A model generated the notes under the pieces. The model did no database searches, had not been told where the DNA came from, and saw only the letters and a program-made list of their open reading frames with translations. A stretch of DNA of 35,084 bases from Pyramidobacter sp. C12-8. Its GTDB lineage: Bacteria; Synergistota; Synergistia; Synergistales; Dethiosulfovibrionaceae. Shown here piece by piece: positions 1-8,386 of the stretch; the first letter of the stretch is position 1, and each line of letters starts with the position of its first letter. The position numbers and the translations under genes are program-made. The stretch is from positions 1 through 35,084 of the forward strand of contig NZ_MUHX01000031.1 of NCBI RefSeq assembly GCF_002007215.1, written 5' to 3'.

Positions 1-225
1 AGAGGTGTTACAAAGGGAAGTAACGGAGCAGTCATACCGGTGAAGGCAGCAGTTTGCTGTCCGGCCATAACAGCCTTTGAAGACAGTCTCTGCATGTTTT
101 CTGATCTCTCTGGAGATCGTACTCGGCGACTTCAGAACTGTTGAGGCAATACTTCTGAGAGATTCTCGCCGGTTGAGGGCGCTTTCAATGGCTTTTCTTT
201 CAGCCAGAGTCAAATGTTTGTTCAT
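1..225 (-). CDS. IS30-family transposase, N-terminal part (cut by window edge)
   Basis: This is the first 75 codons of a transposase starting at ATG 225-223, with a GGAAAGGAG ribosome binding site upstream. The N-terminus reads LTLAERKAIE, then LRSIASTVLKSPSTISREI. That is the helix-turn-helix typical of IS30 transposases, which binds the IS ends. The Cys-rich stretch that follows (NCCLHRYDC) is also seen in this IS30 subgroup. The DDE catalytic domain lies beyond the window. The translation is the same as the copy at the right edge. Confidence 0.8.
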   Translation of the reverse strand, partial: MNKHLTLAERKAIESALNRRESLRSIASTVLKSPSTISREIRKHAETVFKGCYGRTANCCLHRYDCSVTSLCNTS

Positions 226-365
226 GATGATGAACTCCTTTCCGAGATCTGTTGTCTCGTAAGAAAGGTCTTTCATCAATTCAGACTAAATGCAAGCTCC
301 TTTTAATTCAGATTTAATGCAACGGGGTACCGGATGTTGCGTTGCATTTACCTTGAAGAATTTCA
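1..365 (-). mobile_element. IS30-family element, left copy (partial)
   Basis: This segment is the reverse complement of 34720-35084. I found one difference between the arms (C at 299 against the base mirrored at 34786). It contains the IS end, the leader and the first 75 codons of a transposase reading off the left edge. A 9-bp perfect inverted repeat (AATGCAACG / CGTTGCATT, 316-348) lies near the inner edge. Homology between the arms stops at about 364-365. The true IS terminus inside the shared region cannot be fixed from two copies. Both arms break at exactly the same transposase base, as expected when an assembler stops in a multicopy repeat. Confidence 0.8.
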
Positions 366-402
366 AATATGCACAGCGACTTTTCCCGGCTCAGGGCTCG
401 AC

Positions 403-431
403 TGGCATTTTTCCGGAACTTTTCGTATAAT
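403..431 (+). promoter_or_regulatory. Predicted sigma70-type promoter for the first glycosyltransferase
   Basis: TGGCAT (403-408) and TATAAT (426-431) are 17 bp apart. The surrounding block of about 35 bp recurs almost unchanged at 2182-2215, ahead of the exporter genes. Between the promoter and the glycosyltransferase lies a 14-bp direct repeat, CAGATACTGACTTC, at 444-457 and 461-474. No gene is seen between 366 and 523. Confidence 0.6.
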
Positions 432-523
432 GAACAAATCTTGCAGATACTGACTTCAATCAGATACTGACTTCCACTTTGCTTTTCGTCAAAACGATTC
501 TTGTTCGCAAAGGATGGTTCAGC

Positions 524-1279
524 ATGAATCCAGCGCTTTGCTCGGTCATTATTCCCGCTTCGAAGGCGGAAAGAACGATCTCGCTCGCCCTCGACAGCCT
601 GATCGCCCAAACCTGCCCCGACTGGCGCGCGTTCGTCATCGTCGACGGCCCGGAAGGCAACGATGCAACGTTAAAGATCGCCAACGACTACGCAGTGCGT
701 GACCGTCGTTTTGAAGTCCTGTGCAACCGGCAAAACCTCGGCGCCGCCGACTCCCGCAACCGTGGCGTCCGTGCCGCCAAGACCCCCTGGATCGCTTTTC
801 TCGACAGCGACGACGTCTTCCATCCCGACAAGCTCGAACGGCAGCTTGCCTTGGCGGAGCAAAAAGGCGCTTCCTTCCTGTGCAGCGCCTACAACATGAT
901 TTCTTACCCGGCGCGGACTCTGTGCAAAGTGTCGCGTGTTCCCCCGCGGATCGCCCGCGGCGATCTGATCAAATGGAACTCCATCGGCTGCTCCACCGTC
1001 ATGCTCCGCAGCGAACTGGCGCGAAAGTACCCCATGGACGCCCGCGCCATTCACGAAGATTACCTGTGCTGGCTCCAGTGTCTCCAAGAGTGCGACTGCT
1101 TTGCCTGCCAGGAATCGCTGACCGATACCCTGATCCTCCCCGGCTCCCGCAACCACAGCAAGCTCCGCGCCGCCAGAGGCGTATGGGAAATTTATCGGCA
1201 ACATCTGGGACTGAGCGCGCTCCGATCAATAGAGTACATGTGCGGATACGCGATCCGGGGATTCTTGAAATATATCTAA
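524..1279 (+). CDS. Family 2 glycosyltransferase
   Basis: This is a 251-residue GT-A fold glycosyltransferase, predicted to add a sugar from a nucleotide-sugar donor to a surface glycan on the cytoplasmic side. It opens with CSVIIPASKAERTISLALDSL. The usual nucleotide-binding DDGS is present in altered form as VDGPEGND. The metal-binding motif is clear as AFLDSDDVFHPDKLE, and HEDYLCWLQ near residue 180 supplies the acidic pair expected for the catalytic base. I chose ATG 524 because AAAGGATGG lies just upstream; a longer reading to 479 would cover that site. It stands alone between its own promoter and a terminator. Donor and acceptor cannot be told. Confidence 0.85.
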   Translation: MNPALCSVIIPASKAERTISLALDSLIAQTCPDWRAFVIVDGPEGNDATLKIANDYAVRDRRFEVLCNRQNLGAADSRNRGVRAAKTPWIAFLDSDDVFHPDKLERQLALAEQKGASFLCSAYNMISYPARTLCKVSRVPPRIARGDLIKWNSIGCSTVMLRSELARKYPMDARAIHEDYLCWLQCLQECDCFACQESLTDTLILPGSRNHSKLRAARGVWEIYRQHLGLSALRSIEYMCGYAIRGFLKYI

Positions 1280-1315
1280 ACTCGGGGCGTCCCCGAACAG
1301 TCATCGAGCTTTTGG

Positions 1316-1341
1316 GCTCCGGCGTGACCGGCGCTTTTTTT
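1316..1341 (+). terminator. Terminator after the glycosyltransferase
   Basis: A GCTCCGG / CCGGCGC stem with one mismatch and a 5-nt loop is followed directly by seven T residues at 1335-1341. It sits 37 bp after the glycosyltransferase stop. Confidence 0.6.
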
Positions 1342-1362
1342 AGAGTTTCACGGCCGCAGACA

Positions 1363-1412
1363 TAAAAAAACGCCCGAAGCGAACGCATTGTGTCCGTTCG
1401 CCTCGGGCGTTT
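1363..1412 (-). terminator. Terminator of the DUF1659/DUF2922 pair
   Basis: The arms CGCCCGAAGCGAACG and CGTTCGCCTCGGGCG pair over 15 bp around a short loop. The one irregular pair becomes a G-U wobble only in leftward RNA. Leftward RNA also ends in a run of seven U (plus-strand A run at 1364-1370). It therefore best serves the leftward genes, and could also back up the rightward terminator. Confidence 0.75.
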
Positions 1413-1460
1413 GTCATCGCGCGCGGAAGGAAAAACTCTCCAGCGCCTCTATTTTTATGG

Positions 1461-1480
1461 CGGCGCTCCGCGGAGCGCCG
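1461..1480. repeat. Perfect 20-bp GC-rich palindrome
   Basis: CGGCGCTCCG is followed immediately by its exact reverse complement. It lies just after the stop of the leftward DUF2922-like gene. It may be a second hairpin in that transcript's tail or a protein binding site. It is GC-rich and has no adjacent T run. Confidence 0.5.
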
Positions 1481-1510
1481 CTCTTGTTTTCGGTTTATCC
1501 GTTATCCGTT

Positions 1511-1726
1511 TTACTCGTTATCCAGCAGCACCGTGGTGGTGCGCTCGGTCACTTCCGCCTTGAGCGCGCCGGTCAGCGCGTCGTCGAACGCCGCGCCGGC
1601 TCCGACGATGGCGTTCATGCAGCCGGTCACCGTCTCCGCGTTCAGATCGTCCTTCACATCGGATACCGAAATGGTGCGCTTGCCGCCGCTGGCCAGGCCG
1701 AATTTCATCGCAAGGGTCTTGGGCAT
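1511..1726 (-). CDS. Small DUF2922-like protein
   Basis: This 71-residue protein has the core KTLAMKFGLASGGKRTISVSD and then DDLNAETVTGCMNAIVG. That resembles the DUF2922 family of small proteins (about 70 residues, function unknown) common in Firmicutes and Synergistota. The start is ATG 1724-1726, because AGGAGG sits 7 nt upstream; a GTG three codons earlier would overlap that site. It forms a two-gene operon with the DUF1659-like gene upstream, and this pairing is usual for the two families. No signal peptide or membrane segment is seen. Confidence 0.65.
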   Translation of the reverse strand: MPKTLAMKFGLASGGKRTISVSDVKDDLNAETVTGCMNAIVGAGAAFDDALTGALKAEVTERTTTVLLDNE

Positions 1727-1765
1727 CCCCGTCACCTCCTTTCGTTTTTCCCGTCACAAACCGCC

Positions 1766-1990
1766 TTATTCGGCGGAAACCACGTTCTCGTCAACGCGCA
1801 GCACTTCCAGCACCGGGTTGCTGATCACCGTGCCGATCGCGCCCGCCACGTCGAGCAGCTGCTGGCCTTCGGCCCCTTCCCGGATGCCGGCCAGGGAAAT
1901 GCTCTTTACCTTGTCGGCGCCGTTCTCCAACGTGCCGGCCTTAGTTTTGATCCGCAGTTTGCAGTTCGCAAGAACAATCTGTGCAGCCAT
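1766..1990 (-). CDS. Small DUF1659-like protein
   Basis: This 74-residue protein contains CKLRIKTKAGTLENGADKVKSISL, broken by a helix with LLDVAGAIGTVISNPVLEV. Length and pattern suit the DUF1659 family, whose role is unknown. The start is ATG 1988-1990 with AAAGGAGGT upstream. It is first in the two-gene leftward operon; both genes share nearly the same ribosome binding site. No convincing promoter was found upstream. Confidence 0.6.
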   Translation of the reverse strand: MAAQIVLANCKLRIKTKAGTLENGADKVKSISLAGIREGAEGQQLLDVAGAIGTVISNPVLEVLRVDENVVSAE

Positions 1991-2183
1991 CGTTCTCACC
2001 TCCTTTCCCGTTACATCACCAAGAGTGCTTTTCCATCGTCTAAATTACAACCAGTTGTCTTTTCCGAAGAGAATTTTCCCTTCCGCGCCTCGCCACTTCG
2101 CGCGGCGGTGCGCCCGTGAAACGAACCGACCGGCGGACGCCGCGCCAGCGCGCCCGACAAAACAGGATCCGATCGGTGCAAAC

Positions 2184-2212
2184 TGGCATTTTTCCGGAAC
2201 CTTGCGTATAAT
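2184..2212 (+). promoter_or_regulatory. Predicted promoter for the ABC exporter genes
   Basis: TGGCAT (2184-2189) and TATAAT (2207-2212) have 17-bp spacing, in a block nearly identical to the promoter at 403-431. The leader to the exporter start is about 180 nt. It contains an AGCGGC / GCCGCT hairpin near 2317-2339 without a T run. The rest of 2000-2397 shows no gene. Confidence 0.6.
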
Positions 2213-2397
2213 GAGCACGTCGTGCCGCCTGCCAATTTAAGATCCATGCAGGCCGTCTTGAAGATTCGAAGTAAGGGAAACCGTTCGTACCGGACATATG
2301 AAGCCGCCATAAAAAGCGGCTGCGGAACAACGCCGCTCAGTTCGAAAACAGCTATCCCCATAACCGTTAGATATCATGCCAAAGCAAGGAGCGTCTC

Positions 2398-3165
2398 ATG
2401 CTTGAAAAATACAAAAAACACCAGTTCCTCTTTGAGGAACTGGTGAAGCGCGATTTCAAGAAAAAATACAAACGAACCGTTCTCGGAATGGGATGGAGCA
2501 TTCTTTCGCCGCTCGTGACCTTGCTGGTCATGCGGCTTGTCTTCACCCACTTTTTTGGACGCACCATGTCGCACTACACGACGTACCTTTTCTGCGGCAA
2601 CCTGGTTTTTGCCTATTTCAGCGAATCCACGTCGCAGGGCATGACCTCGCTCCTCGGCAACGCCGCGATTTTTACCAAGGTCAACGTCCCCAAGTATCTG
2701 TTTCTCCTCTCCAAAAACTGTCAGACCCTGATCAATTTTGGCCTGACTCTTGTCGTCTTCTTCATTTTTTGCCTGCTCGACCACATTGTCTTCACGTGGA
2801 AATTTGCCTTTCTCCTCTATCCCGTCGCGCTGCTGATGCTGTTCAACATCGGCATGGGCCTGGTGCTGTCGGCGCTGTACGTTTTTTTCCGCGACATTCA
2901 ATATCTGTGGTCCATTTTTTCCCAGCTGCTCATGTACATGTCCGCCATCTTTTACAGCATCGACAGCTTCAGCCCTGCGGCCCAGCGTGTTTTTCTGCTG
3001 AATCCGGTTTATCTGTTCATCCGCTATTTCCGCTCAATCGTCATCGACGCGGCGGTCCCCAACGCGGGCTTCCACCTTCTGATGGCTTTCGACGTCGCGG
3101 TCGTCGTTCTTTTCGGCTGTTGGATGTACCGCCGGTACAACACCGAATTCCTTTATTACGTATAA
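2398..3165 (+). CDS. wzm: ABC-2 type polysaccharide export permease (Wzm-like)
   Basis: This 255-residue integral membrane protein should form the channel of an ABC exporter that moves an undecaprenyl-linked glycan across the inner membrane. The N-terminus has the amphipathic lead and LVKRDFKKKYKRTVLG signature of the family, followed by about six hydrophobic segments. The C-terminal part FYSIDSFSPAAQ...LLNPVYLFIRYFRS is typical of Wzm/TagG proteins. The start is ATG 2398, with AAGGAG about 8 nt upstream. The ATPase partner follows 12 bp downstream. Wzm-type exporters imply that the glycan is completed in the cytoplasm before export, in line with the absence of Wzx/Wzy genes here. Confidence 0.88.
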   Translation: MLEKYKKHQFLFEELVKRDFKKKYKRTVLGMGWSILSPLVTLLVMRLVFTHFFGRTMSHYTTYLFCGNLVFAYFSESTSQGMTSLLGNAAIFTKVNVPKYLFLLSKNCQTLINFGLTLVVFFIFCLLDHIVFTWKFAFLLYPVALLMLFNIGMGLVLSALYVFFRDIQYLWSIFSQLLMYMSAIFYSIDSFSPAAQRVFLLNPVYLFIRYFRSIVIDAAVPNAGFHLLMAFDVAVVVLFGCWMYRRYNTEFLYYV

Positions 3166-3177
3166 CGGGTGATCGGC

Positions 3178-3927
3178 ATGTCAGTCATCGAATTGAACAA
3201 CGTCTCGATCCGTTACAAAGTGGGAGATTTCAAAGCGATCGGGCTCAAAGAGTACGTCATCCGCAAAATCAAGCGGAATTACCACGTTCAGGAGTTCTGG
3301 GCCGACCGGCATGTCACGTTTTCTCTGGAAAAGGGAGATATGCTCGGCATCATCGGCGCCAATGGAGCCGGAAAATCGACCTTGCTCAAAGCGATCGCCG
3401 GCATCATGACCCCGACCGAAGGCAGCGTCCAGTGTCAGGGGAACATCGCCGCGCTGCTGGAACTTGCCAGCGGCTTCGACGGCGAGCTGACCATCCGCGA
3501 AAACACCTACCTGCGCGGCGCCATGCTGGGATACACCCGCAAGTTCATGAACGAAAGATACGAAGAGATCGTCAACTTCGCGGAACTCGCCGATTTTCAG
3601 GACCGGCCCTTCAAGCAGCTTTCCTCGGGAATGAAATCGCGCCTTGCCTTTTCCATCGCCTCCCTCGTCAACCCCGACATCCTCATTCTCGACGAAGTGC
3701 TGTCCGTGGGCGACGGCGCGTTCCGCAAGCGCAGCGAAGAAAAAATGATGGAGATCATCCGCGGCGGCGCGACCACCATTCTGGTATCCCATTCGCTTGA
3801 GCAGGTTCGCGCCTTGTGCAACAAAGTGTTGTGGCTGCACAAGGGCCGGCAGGTCGAATTCGGGGACCGGGTAGACGACATCTGCACGCGCTATCAAGAT
3901 TTCCTCGATAAAAAAATTCAGTTATAG
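3178..3927 (+). CDS. wzt: Polysaccharide exporter ATPase (Wzt/TagH-like, short form)
   Basis: This 249-residue ABC ATPase powers the preceding permease. It has the Walker A motif GANGAGKST, the signature LSSGMKSRLAF, the Walker B motif ILILDE and the H-loop SHS. The N-terminal ISIRYKVGDFKAIGLKEYVIR-like extension before the first strand is typical of Wzt/TagH. I start it at ATG 3178, preceded by GGGTGAT; the GTG at 3169 is inside that site. The protein ends right after the nucleotide-binding domain, so it lacks the C-terminal glycan-recognition domain of Wzt proteins that read a capped non-reducing end. It is likely co-translated with the permease. Confidence 0.88.
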   Translation: MSVIELNNVSIRYKVGDFKAIGLKEYVIRKIKRNYHVQEFWADRHVTFSLEKGDMLGIIGANGAGKSTLLKAIAGIMTPTEGSVQCQGNIAALLELASGFDGELTIRENTYLRGAMLGYTRKFMNERYEEIVNFAELADFQDRPFKQLSSGMKSRLAFSIASLVNPDILILDEVLSVGDGAFRKRSEEKMMEIIRGGATTILVSHSLEQVRALCNKVLWLHKGRQVEFGDRVDDICTRYQDFLDKKIQL

Positions 3928-3933
3928 CCGTCA

Positions 3934-3981
3934 AAAAACAAGGCACTCACCCGAAAAAATCCTGCCGGGCAAGCGCCTTTT
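3934..3981. terminator. Bidirectional terminator between convergent genes
   Basis: AACAAGGC and GCCTTTTGTT flank an inner CCCG / CGGG stem. There are A runs on the left and T runs on the right, so either strand ends in U. It separates the rightward exporter genes from the leftward rfbB-rfbA pair. Confidence 0.55.
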
Positions 3982-3997
3982 GTTTGCGTTGAACTTT

Positions 3998-5017
3998 TCA
4001 GCGTTCCTCATACATCTTGGCATAGTAATTCCGATATTCGCCGCTGACGATGCGGCGCCACCATTCCGTGTGCGACAGATACCACCGCACGGTTTTACGG
4101 ATCCCCTCGTCGAACGTCGTTTCCGGCAGCCAGCCCAATTCCGCGTGGATCTTGGCCGGATCGATCGCGTAGCGCAGATCGTGCCCCGGGCGGTCGGTCA
4201 CGAAGCGGATCAGGCTTTCCGGCTTGTCAAGTTCTTTGAGGATCGTTTTCACAACCTGCAGATTCGTCCGCTCGTTATGGCCGCCGATGTTGTAAATCTC
4301 CCCTTCGCGCCCTCTGCGCACGATCAGGTCGATGGCGGCGCAATGATCCTCGACGTACAGCCAGTCGCGTACGTTCTCGCCTTTGCCGTACACGGGCAGC
4401 GGTTTGTCCGCCAAGGCGTTGGCGATCATCAGCGGGATCAGTTTCTCGGGAAACTGATACGGGCCGTAATTGTTAGAACAGCGCGAGATCGTGACCGGCA
4501 GTCCAAACGTGCGGCAGTAAGCAAGCACAAGCAGATCGGACGACGCCTTGGACGCCGAATAAGGGCTCGACGCATGCAGAGGCGTGTTTTCCGTAAAAAA
4601 CAGATCGGGACGGTCGAGCGGTAGATCGCCGTAGACCTCGTCGGTCGAAACCTGATGGAAGCGGGCGATCCCATATTTGCGGCACGCATCCATCAGCACT
4701 CCGGTTCCAAGCACGTTCGTGCGCAAAAACAATCCCGGGTCGAGGATCGAACGGTCGACGTGGCTTTCAGCGGCAAAGTTGACAACGACATCGGGCCGAT
4801 ATTTTTCGAACATCGCCTCAACCTGTCCGCGGTCGGCAATATCGCCCTTGACAAACGAAAAACGCGGATCGCCGGCGGCGCTCGCCAACGTTTCCATGTT
4901 GCCGGCGTAAGTCAGGGCGTCAAAACAGATGACCCGATCCTCGGGATATGTGCGCAGCAGATAATAGACGAAATTGGCGCCGATAAAACCGGCGCCGCCG
5001 GTGACAACGATCTTCAT
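3998..5017 (-). CDS. rfbB: dTDP-glucose 4,6-dehydratase
   Basis: This 339-residue short-chain dehydrogenase/reductase converts dTDP-glucose to dTDP-4-keto-6-deoxyglucose, using bound NAD. The Rossmann motif TGGAGFIG is at the N-terminus. The catalytic stretch STDEVYGD carries the Asp-Glu dyad typical of RfbB, and YSASK gives the Tyr/Lys pair. [18 protein letters not shown] and [10 protein letters not shown] are also family hallmarks. It lies downstream of rfbA with a 44-bp gap. Its product is the branch point for the 3-amino sugar made by the ketoisomerase and aminotransferase encoded at 16.1-17.6 kb. There are no rfbC or rfbD genes here, so rhamnose is not the implied end product. Confidence 0.95.
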   Translation of the reverse strand: MKIVVTGGAGFIGANFVYYLLRTYPEDRVICFDALTYAGNMETLASAAGDPRFSFVKGDIADRGQVEAMFEKYRPDVVVNFAAESHVDRSILDPGLFLRTNVLGTGVLMDACRKYGIARFHQVSTDEVYGDLPLDRPDLFFTENTPLHASSPYSASKASSDLLVLAYCRTFGLPVTISRCSNNYGPYQFPEKLIPLMIANALADKPLPVYGKGENVRDWLYVEDHCAAIDLIVRRGREGEIYNIGGHNERTNLQVVKTILKELDKPESLIRFVTDRPGHDLRYAIDPAKIHAELGWLPETTFDEGIRKTVRWYLSHTEWWRRIVSGEYRNYYAKMYEER

Positions 5018-5061
5018 TATTATGCGCCTCCGGATGCGGTATGATGTCGGGGATCAGAACT

Positions 5062-5946
5062 TTACTTCCCGTAAATGAACTTTCCTTCGGCGACAGCCTT
5101 CAGGTGCGCGCCATAGGGCGACTTGCCGTAAAGTTTTGCCGATTCAAGGAGCTTCTCGCGCGCGATCCAGCCGTTGATATAAGCGATCTCCTCCACGGCG
5201 GAGATTTGCACACCCTGCGACCGCTCGACGACGCGCACGAATTCCGAAGCCTGCGACAGAGCCTCCACGGTGCCCGTGTCCAGCCAGGCGTAACCGCGCC
5301 CGAGCGTGACAACCTCGAGCTCGTCTTTTTCAAGATAGAGCCGGTTGAGGTCGGTGATCTCCAATTCGCCGCGCGGCGAAGGCTTCACCTGCTTCGCCAG
5401 CTCGCAGACGGATGCGTCGTAAAAATAGAGCCCGGTCACGCAGTAGTTCGACTTCGGGTACCGCGGTTTTTCTTCCAGAGAGATCGCTTTCCCCTGCGCG
5501 TCAAATTCCACCACGCCGAAACGCCAGGGATCGTCCACATAATATCCGAACACCGTGGCCCCTTCCGTCCGGGAAGCGGCAGTGCGCAAAAGCCGCCCCA
5601 AGCCGCTGCCATAGAAGATATTGTCCCCCAGGATCATGGCGCAGCCCTGTCCGCCGATAAACTTTTCGCCGATGATGAACGCTTGGGCAAGACCGTCGGG
5701 AGAAGGCTGAACGGCGTAGGACAGCGAGATGCCGAATGCCGAGCCGTCGCCGAGAAGACGTTCGAAGTTGGGCAGGTCCACGGGAGTGGAGATGATCAGG
5801 ATATCGCGGATGCCGGCCAGCATAAGCGTTGAAAGCGGATAATAGATCATCGGCTTGTCGTAGATCGGCAAAAGCTGCTTGGAAGTGACGCGGGTCAGCG
5901 GATACAGACGCGTGCCGGAACCTCCGGCCAGGATGATTCCTTTCAT
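5062..5946 (-). CDS. rfbA: Glucose-1-phosphate thymidylyltransferase
   Basis: This 294-residue enzyme makes dTDP-glucose from dTTP and glucose-1-phosphate. It begins [20 protein letters not shown], the classic nucleotide-binding loop. [38 protein letters not shown] and the [10 protein letters not shown] segment all follow the RmlA pattern. The start is ATG 5946, with AAGGAG 8-9 nt upstream. It is first of the two-gene leftward operon with rfbB. The 213-bp gap upstream is divergent with the next glycosyltransferase. Confidence 0.95.
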   Translation of the reverse strand: MKGIILAGGSGTRLYPLTRVTSKQLLPIYDKPMIYYPLSTLMLAGIRDILIISTPVDLPNFERLLGDGSAFGISLSYAVQPSPDGLAQAFIIGEKFIGGQGCAMILGDNIFYGSGLGRLLRTAASRTEGATVFGYYVDDPWRFGVVEFDAQGKAISLEEKPRYPKSNYCVTGLYFYDASVCELAKQVKPSPRGELEITDLNRLYLEKDELEVVTLGRGYAWLDTGTVEALSQASEFVRVVERSQGVQISAVEEIAYINGWIAREKLLESAKLYGKSPYGAHLKAVAEGKFIYGK

Positions 5947-6052
5947 GGGAGAAAACTCCTTTGGCTTGAGTTATACGATGCGCGGTCAGCACTCGACACA
6001 TACTCTGCAGCGCCGCGACTGACAAGCGCTCCTCGACGCAGGGTCAAAGAGC

Positions 6053-6081
6053 TGGAATAAAAAAGCGCGGCGCGGTACAAT
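6053..6081 (+). promoter_or_regulatory. Candidate promoter for the second glycosyltransferase
   Basis: TGGAAT (6053-6058) and TACAAT (6076-6081) have 17-bp spacing in the divergent gap between rfbA and the glycosyltransferase. The -35 resembles the TGGCAT of the promoters at 403 and 2184. A leftward -10-like TATAAC for rfbA also lies in this gap but has no good -35. Confidence 0.4.
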
Positions 6082-6159
6082 TACAAACGCGGTACCGGTC
6101 CTGCCAACGACCGTTCGTTTTCGTCCCGCGCCGCAACAACGACAGAAAGGGGCGCCCTC

Positions 6160-7116
6160 ATGAGCAACCCGACGATCTCTCTTATTGTGCTGTCATACAA
6201 CAATTCCCAATATATCCGTGGCATGCTCGATTCGATCATCGATCAAGACTATCGCGAGATAGAACTCGTTATCAGCGACGACGGCTCCAAAGATTTTTCG
6301 GCTCGGGCCGTCGAAACGTACCTGGGGCGCAGCGCGCCTGCAAGGTTCGTAAAGACGCGCGTCAACCGCAACCCAGCCAATCTGGGCATTGTAAAAAACG
6401 TCGAGATCGCGCTGAAACTGTGCTCGGGCAAATATGTCATGACCTTGGCCGCGGACGATGAATTATACAGCGACGATACGATATCCCGCCTTGTAAGCGA
6501 ATTTGAAAAATTCGACGACGGCGTCGGCGTCCTCGTGTCGCAGTCCGTGATGTGCGAAGAAGACCTGCGCGTCACGGACAGACTGTTCACGGAACAACGC
6601 TTCGCGGAAATCATAAACTCCGACGACCTGTCGCTGTTGTTTTCGGAGCTGTCCTTACAGTGCTTCATCGCCGCGCCGTCAGTCGTCTTCAGGCGTTCTT
6701 CGCTCGACGCAATCGGGACGCTAACGGATCAATACACGATGATAGAAGATTGGCCGGCCTATCTGCGCTTGGCGCGGGCGGGAGTCCGCTTCAAATACAG
6801 CGACATCCTGTCCATAAAACACAGGGAAGGCGGCATTTCGCACGGGAACTCGAATAATACATTCTCGGCATACAAAAAATACCGACGCGACTTCATCGCG
6901 CTCTACGAAAATGAGATCATCCCGTATTTAAACCTGCTGCCCCAGGAGAAAGCCGTGCAAGCGATGCAAAATTACTACGCGCACAAGCTCCACTACAAAT
7001 ACGTCGCGTACGAAAATATTTTGCACGCTTTGGGCATCCGAAAATTTATACTCCCCCCTCTGCGGTCGCTCCTGCATTTCATCGCCCGTCTTTCGGCAAG
7101 GGGCAAGCGCCCCTGA
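6160..7116 (+). CDS. Family 2 glycosyltransferase
   Basis: This 318-residue GT2 enzyme has an intact catalytic set: ISLIVLSYNNSQYI at the N-terminus, ISDDGSKDF for nucleotide binding, LAADDELY as the metal motif, and MIEDWPAYLRLARAG with the acidic pair of the catalytic base. It shares its layout and wording (NSQY, DDGS, ED, then HREGGISHGN) with the glycosyltransferase at 11597-12778, so the two are paralogues. It lacks that gene's C-terminal membrane segments. The start is ATG 6160 with GAAAGGGG upstream. It probably adds one sugar of the same glycan; the specificity is unknown. Confidence 0.88.
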   Translation: MSNPTISLIVLSYNNSQYIRGMLDSIIDQDYREIELVISDDGSKDFSARAVETYLGRSAPARFVKTRVNRNPANLGIVKNVEIALKLCSGKYVMTLAADDELYSDDTISRLVSEFEKFDDGVGVLVSQSVMCEEDLRVTDRLFTEQRFAEIINSDDLSLLFSELSLQCFIAAPSVVFRRSSLDAIGTLTDQYTMIEDWPAYLRLARAGVRFKYSDILSIKHREGGISHGNSNNTFSAYKKYRRDFIALYENEIIPYLNLLPQEKAVQAMQNYYAHKLHYKYVAYENILHALGIRKFILPPLRSLLHFIARLSARGKRP

Positions 7117-7160
7117 CCGCCGTTTATCCAGCCGTATCACAAACTTATTCTTGTTTTTTT

Positions 7161-7205
7161 AGAGAGCGCTTTCTCTTCGCGCGCCGCGGAGAAAAGCGCT
7201 CTTTG
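7161..7205. terminator. Hairpin between convergent genes
   Basis: AGAGCGCTTTCTC and GAGAAAAGCGCTCT pair strongly across a GC-rich loop. The T run precedes the stem (7154-7160) and only TTT follows it, so it is not a textbook terminator on either strand. Its place between two convergent stops supports the call. Confidence 0.5.
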
Positions 7206-7237
7206 TCGTTCCGGCGCAAAACAAGGGATGAACGGGG

Positions 7238-8374
7238 CTACAGCACTTCGCGGAGGATCGCCAGCGCGTCGTCCCGTGAAAACGCGACGGGATTGTTGTC
7301 CATCCTCCCGGCGGTAAAAGCGTGAGCGCACAGCATGTCAAGGTCGTCCGCCTTCACGCCGAACGAGGAAAGCCGCAGAGGGCGGAACTGCGCGCACACC
7401 TCGTTAAGCCACGCCTGCACCCCGCCGTAGGGGGCAAACAGCTCGAAGAGCTCCGCGTCGTCGGGAAAGTGTCCCGTGTTTCTCCGCGCCACGGCGCCCA
7501 GCGTCATGGCCGCAGCCACCCCGTGAGGGATATTGAAAAATATCGTCAGCGGGTACGAAAGCGAATGGCACGCCGTCGTCCGCGTCTGCGAGAAAGCCAA
7601 TCCCGCCAGTACCGACGCGCAGCAGAGCTTTTCGCGCAATTTTACGTTCTGCGGCTGCGCGAGCAACGGCTCGAGCGAGCCGAGGATCATTCCGATCGAC
7701 TGCGACGCCAGCGCCCGCACCAGCGGAGAAGTGCGTTTTGACCAGTAGGCTTCGACCGCATGCGATAGCGCGTCGACGCCCGTGCTCAAGGTGACCGCGG
7801 GCGAGAGCGTCAGCGTCAGTTCCGGCACGATGTACGCCGCCCTCGGCTTGAGCGCAGGCGCGTCGACCGAATACTTTTTCTTTTCGTCAAGGTTCCAGAT
7901 CGTCCCCCACTGCGTGAGTTCCGAGCCGGTCCCCGCAGTGGTCGGGACCGCGACGATCGGAAGAAGCGAATCGCGAAGGCGATAGCCATGCCGCCGAATG
8001 CCTTCGACGATCCGCGTTTCGTCAGGGACCGATTCAGGGTCGTAAAAAGCGCTGACGCCCTTGGCAAGGTCGATGATGCTGCCGCCGCCAAGAGCGACGA
8101 TGCAGTCGATCGGCTCGCCGGCAAACTTCAGCAGCGCCTCGCGGATATCCTTCGGCGTCGGATTGGCCACCGCCGCGGTTACAAAGCGCACAGCAGCGCG
8201 CTTCCGCATCGCTTCGATCAACGGTTGCAGCCCCCAGCGCTCCAACGCCGACGGGCTTGACAAAAAAAGAATATGCGAACAGGGAAGAGCCGAAAGCCTG
8301 TCTTTCAGCTCTTCCTTGTCCATAAACGCCACGGCGGCGCTGCACAGCGGATCGAAAAGAGCCTGTTCAGCCAT
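7238..8374 (-). CDS. Phosphonoacetaldehyde reductase (iron-type alcohol dehydrogenase)
   Basis: This 378-residue family III (Fe-type) alcohol dehydrogenase is predicted to reduce phosphonoacetaldehyde to 2-hydroxyethylphosphonate. It shows the cofactor loop VALGGGSIIDLAKG, VPTTAGTGSE, the metal ligands in STGVDALSHAVEAY and NIPHGVAAAM, and the late motif GRMDNNPVAFS. The substrate assignment rests on context: it is last in an operon after PEP mutase and phosphonopyruvate decarboxylase, as in known phosphonate clusters. ATG 8374 lies 12 bp after the pepM stop without a strong ribosome binding site, so coupling is likely. No 2-aminoethylphosphonate transaminase is present, which favours the hydroxy product. 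Confidence 0.82.
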   Translation of the reverse strand: MAEQALFDPLCSAAVAFMDKEELKDRLSALPCSHILFLSSPSALERWGLQPLIEAMRKRAAVRFVTAAVANPTPKDIREALLKFAGEPIDCIVALGGGSIIDLAKGVSAFYDPESVPDETRIVEGIRRHGYRLRDSLLPIVAVPTTAGTGSELTQWGTIWNLDEKKKYSVDAPALKPRAAYIVPELTLTLSPAVTLSTGVDALSHAVEAYWSKRTSPLVRALASQSIGMILGSLEPLLAQPQNVKLREKLCCASVLAGLAFSQTRTTACHSLSYPLTIFFNIPHGVAAAMTLGAVARRNTGHFPDDAELFELFAPYGGVQAWLNEVCAQFRPLRLSSFGVKADDLDMLCAHAFTAGRMDNNPVAFSRDDALAILREVL

Positions 8375-8386
8375 TTTCGCGCGCGA

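Noticed and set aside
3998-5946. rfbB-rfbA considered as part of a dTDP-rhamnose pathway
   Set aside because: No rfbC or rfbD is present, while ketoisomerase, aminotransferase and acyltransferase genes indicate a 3-N-acyl amino sugar instead.
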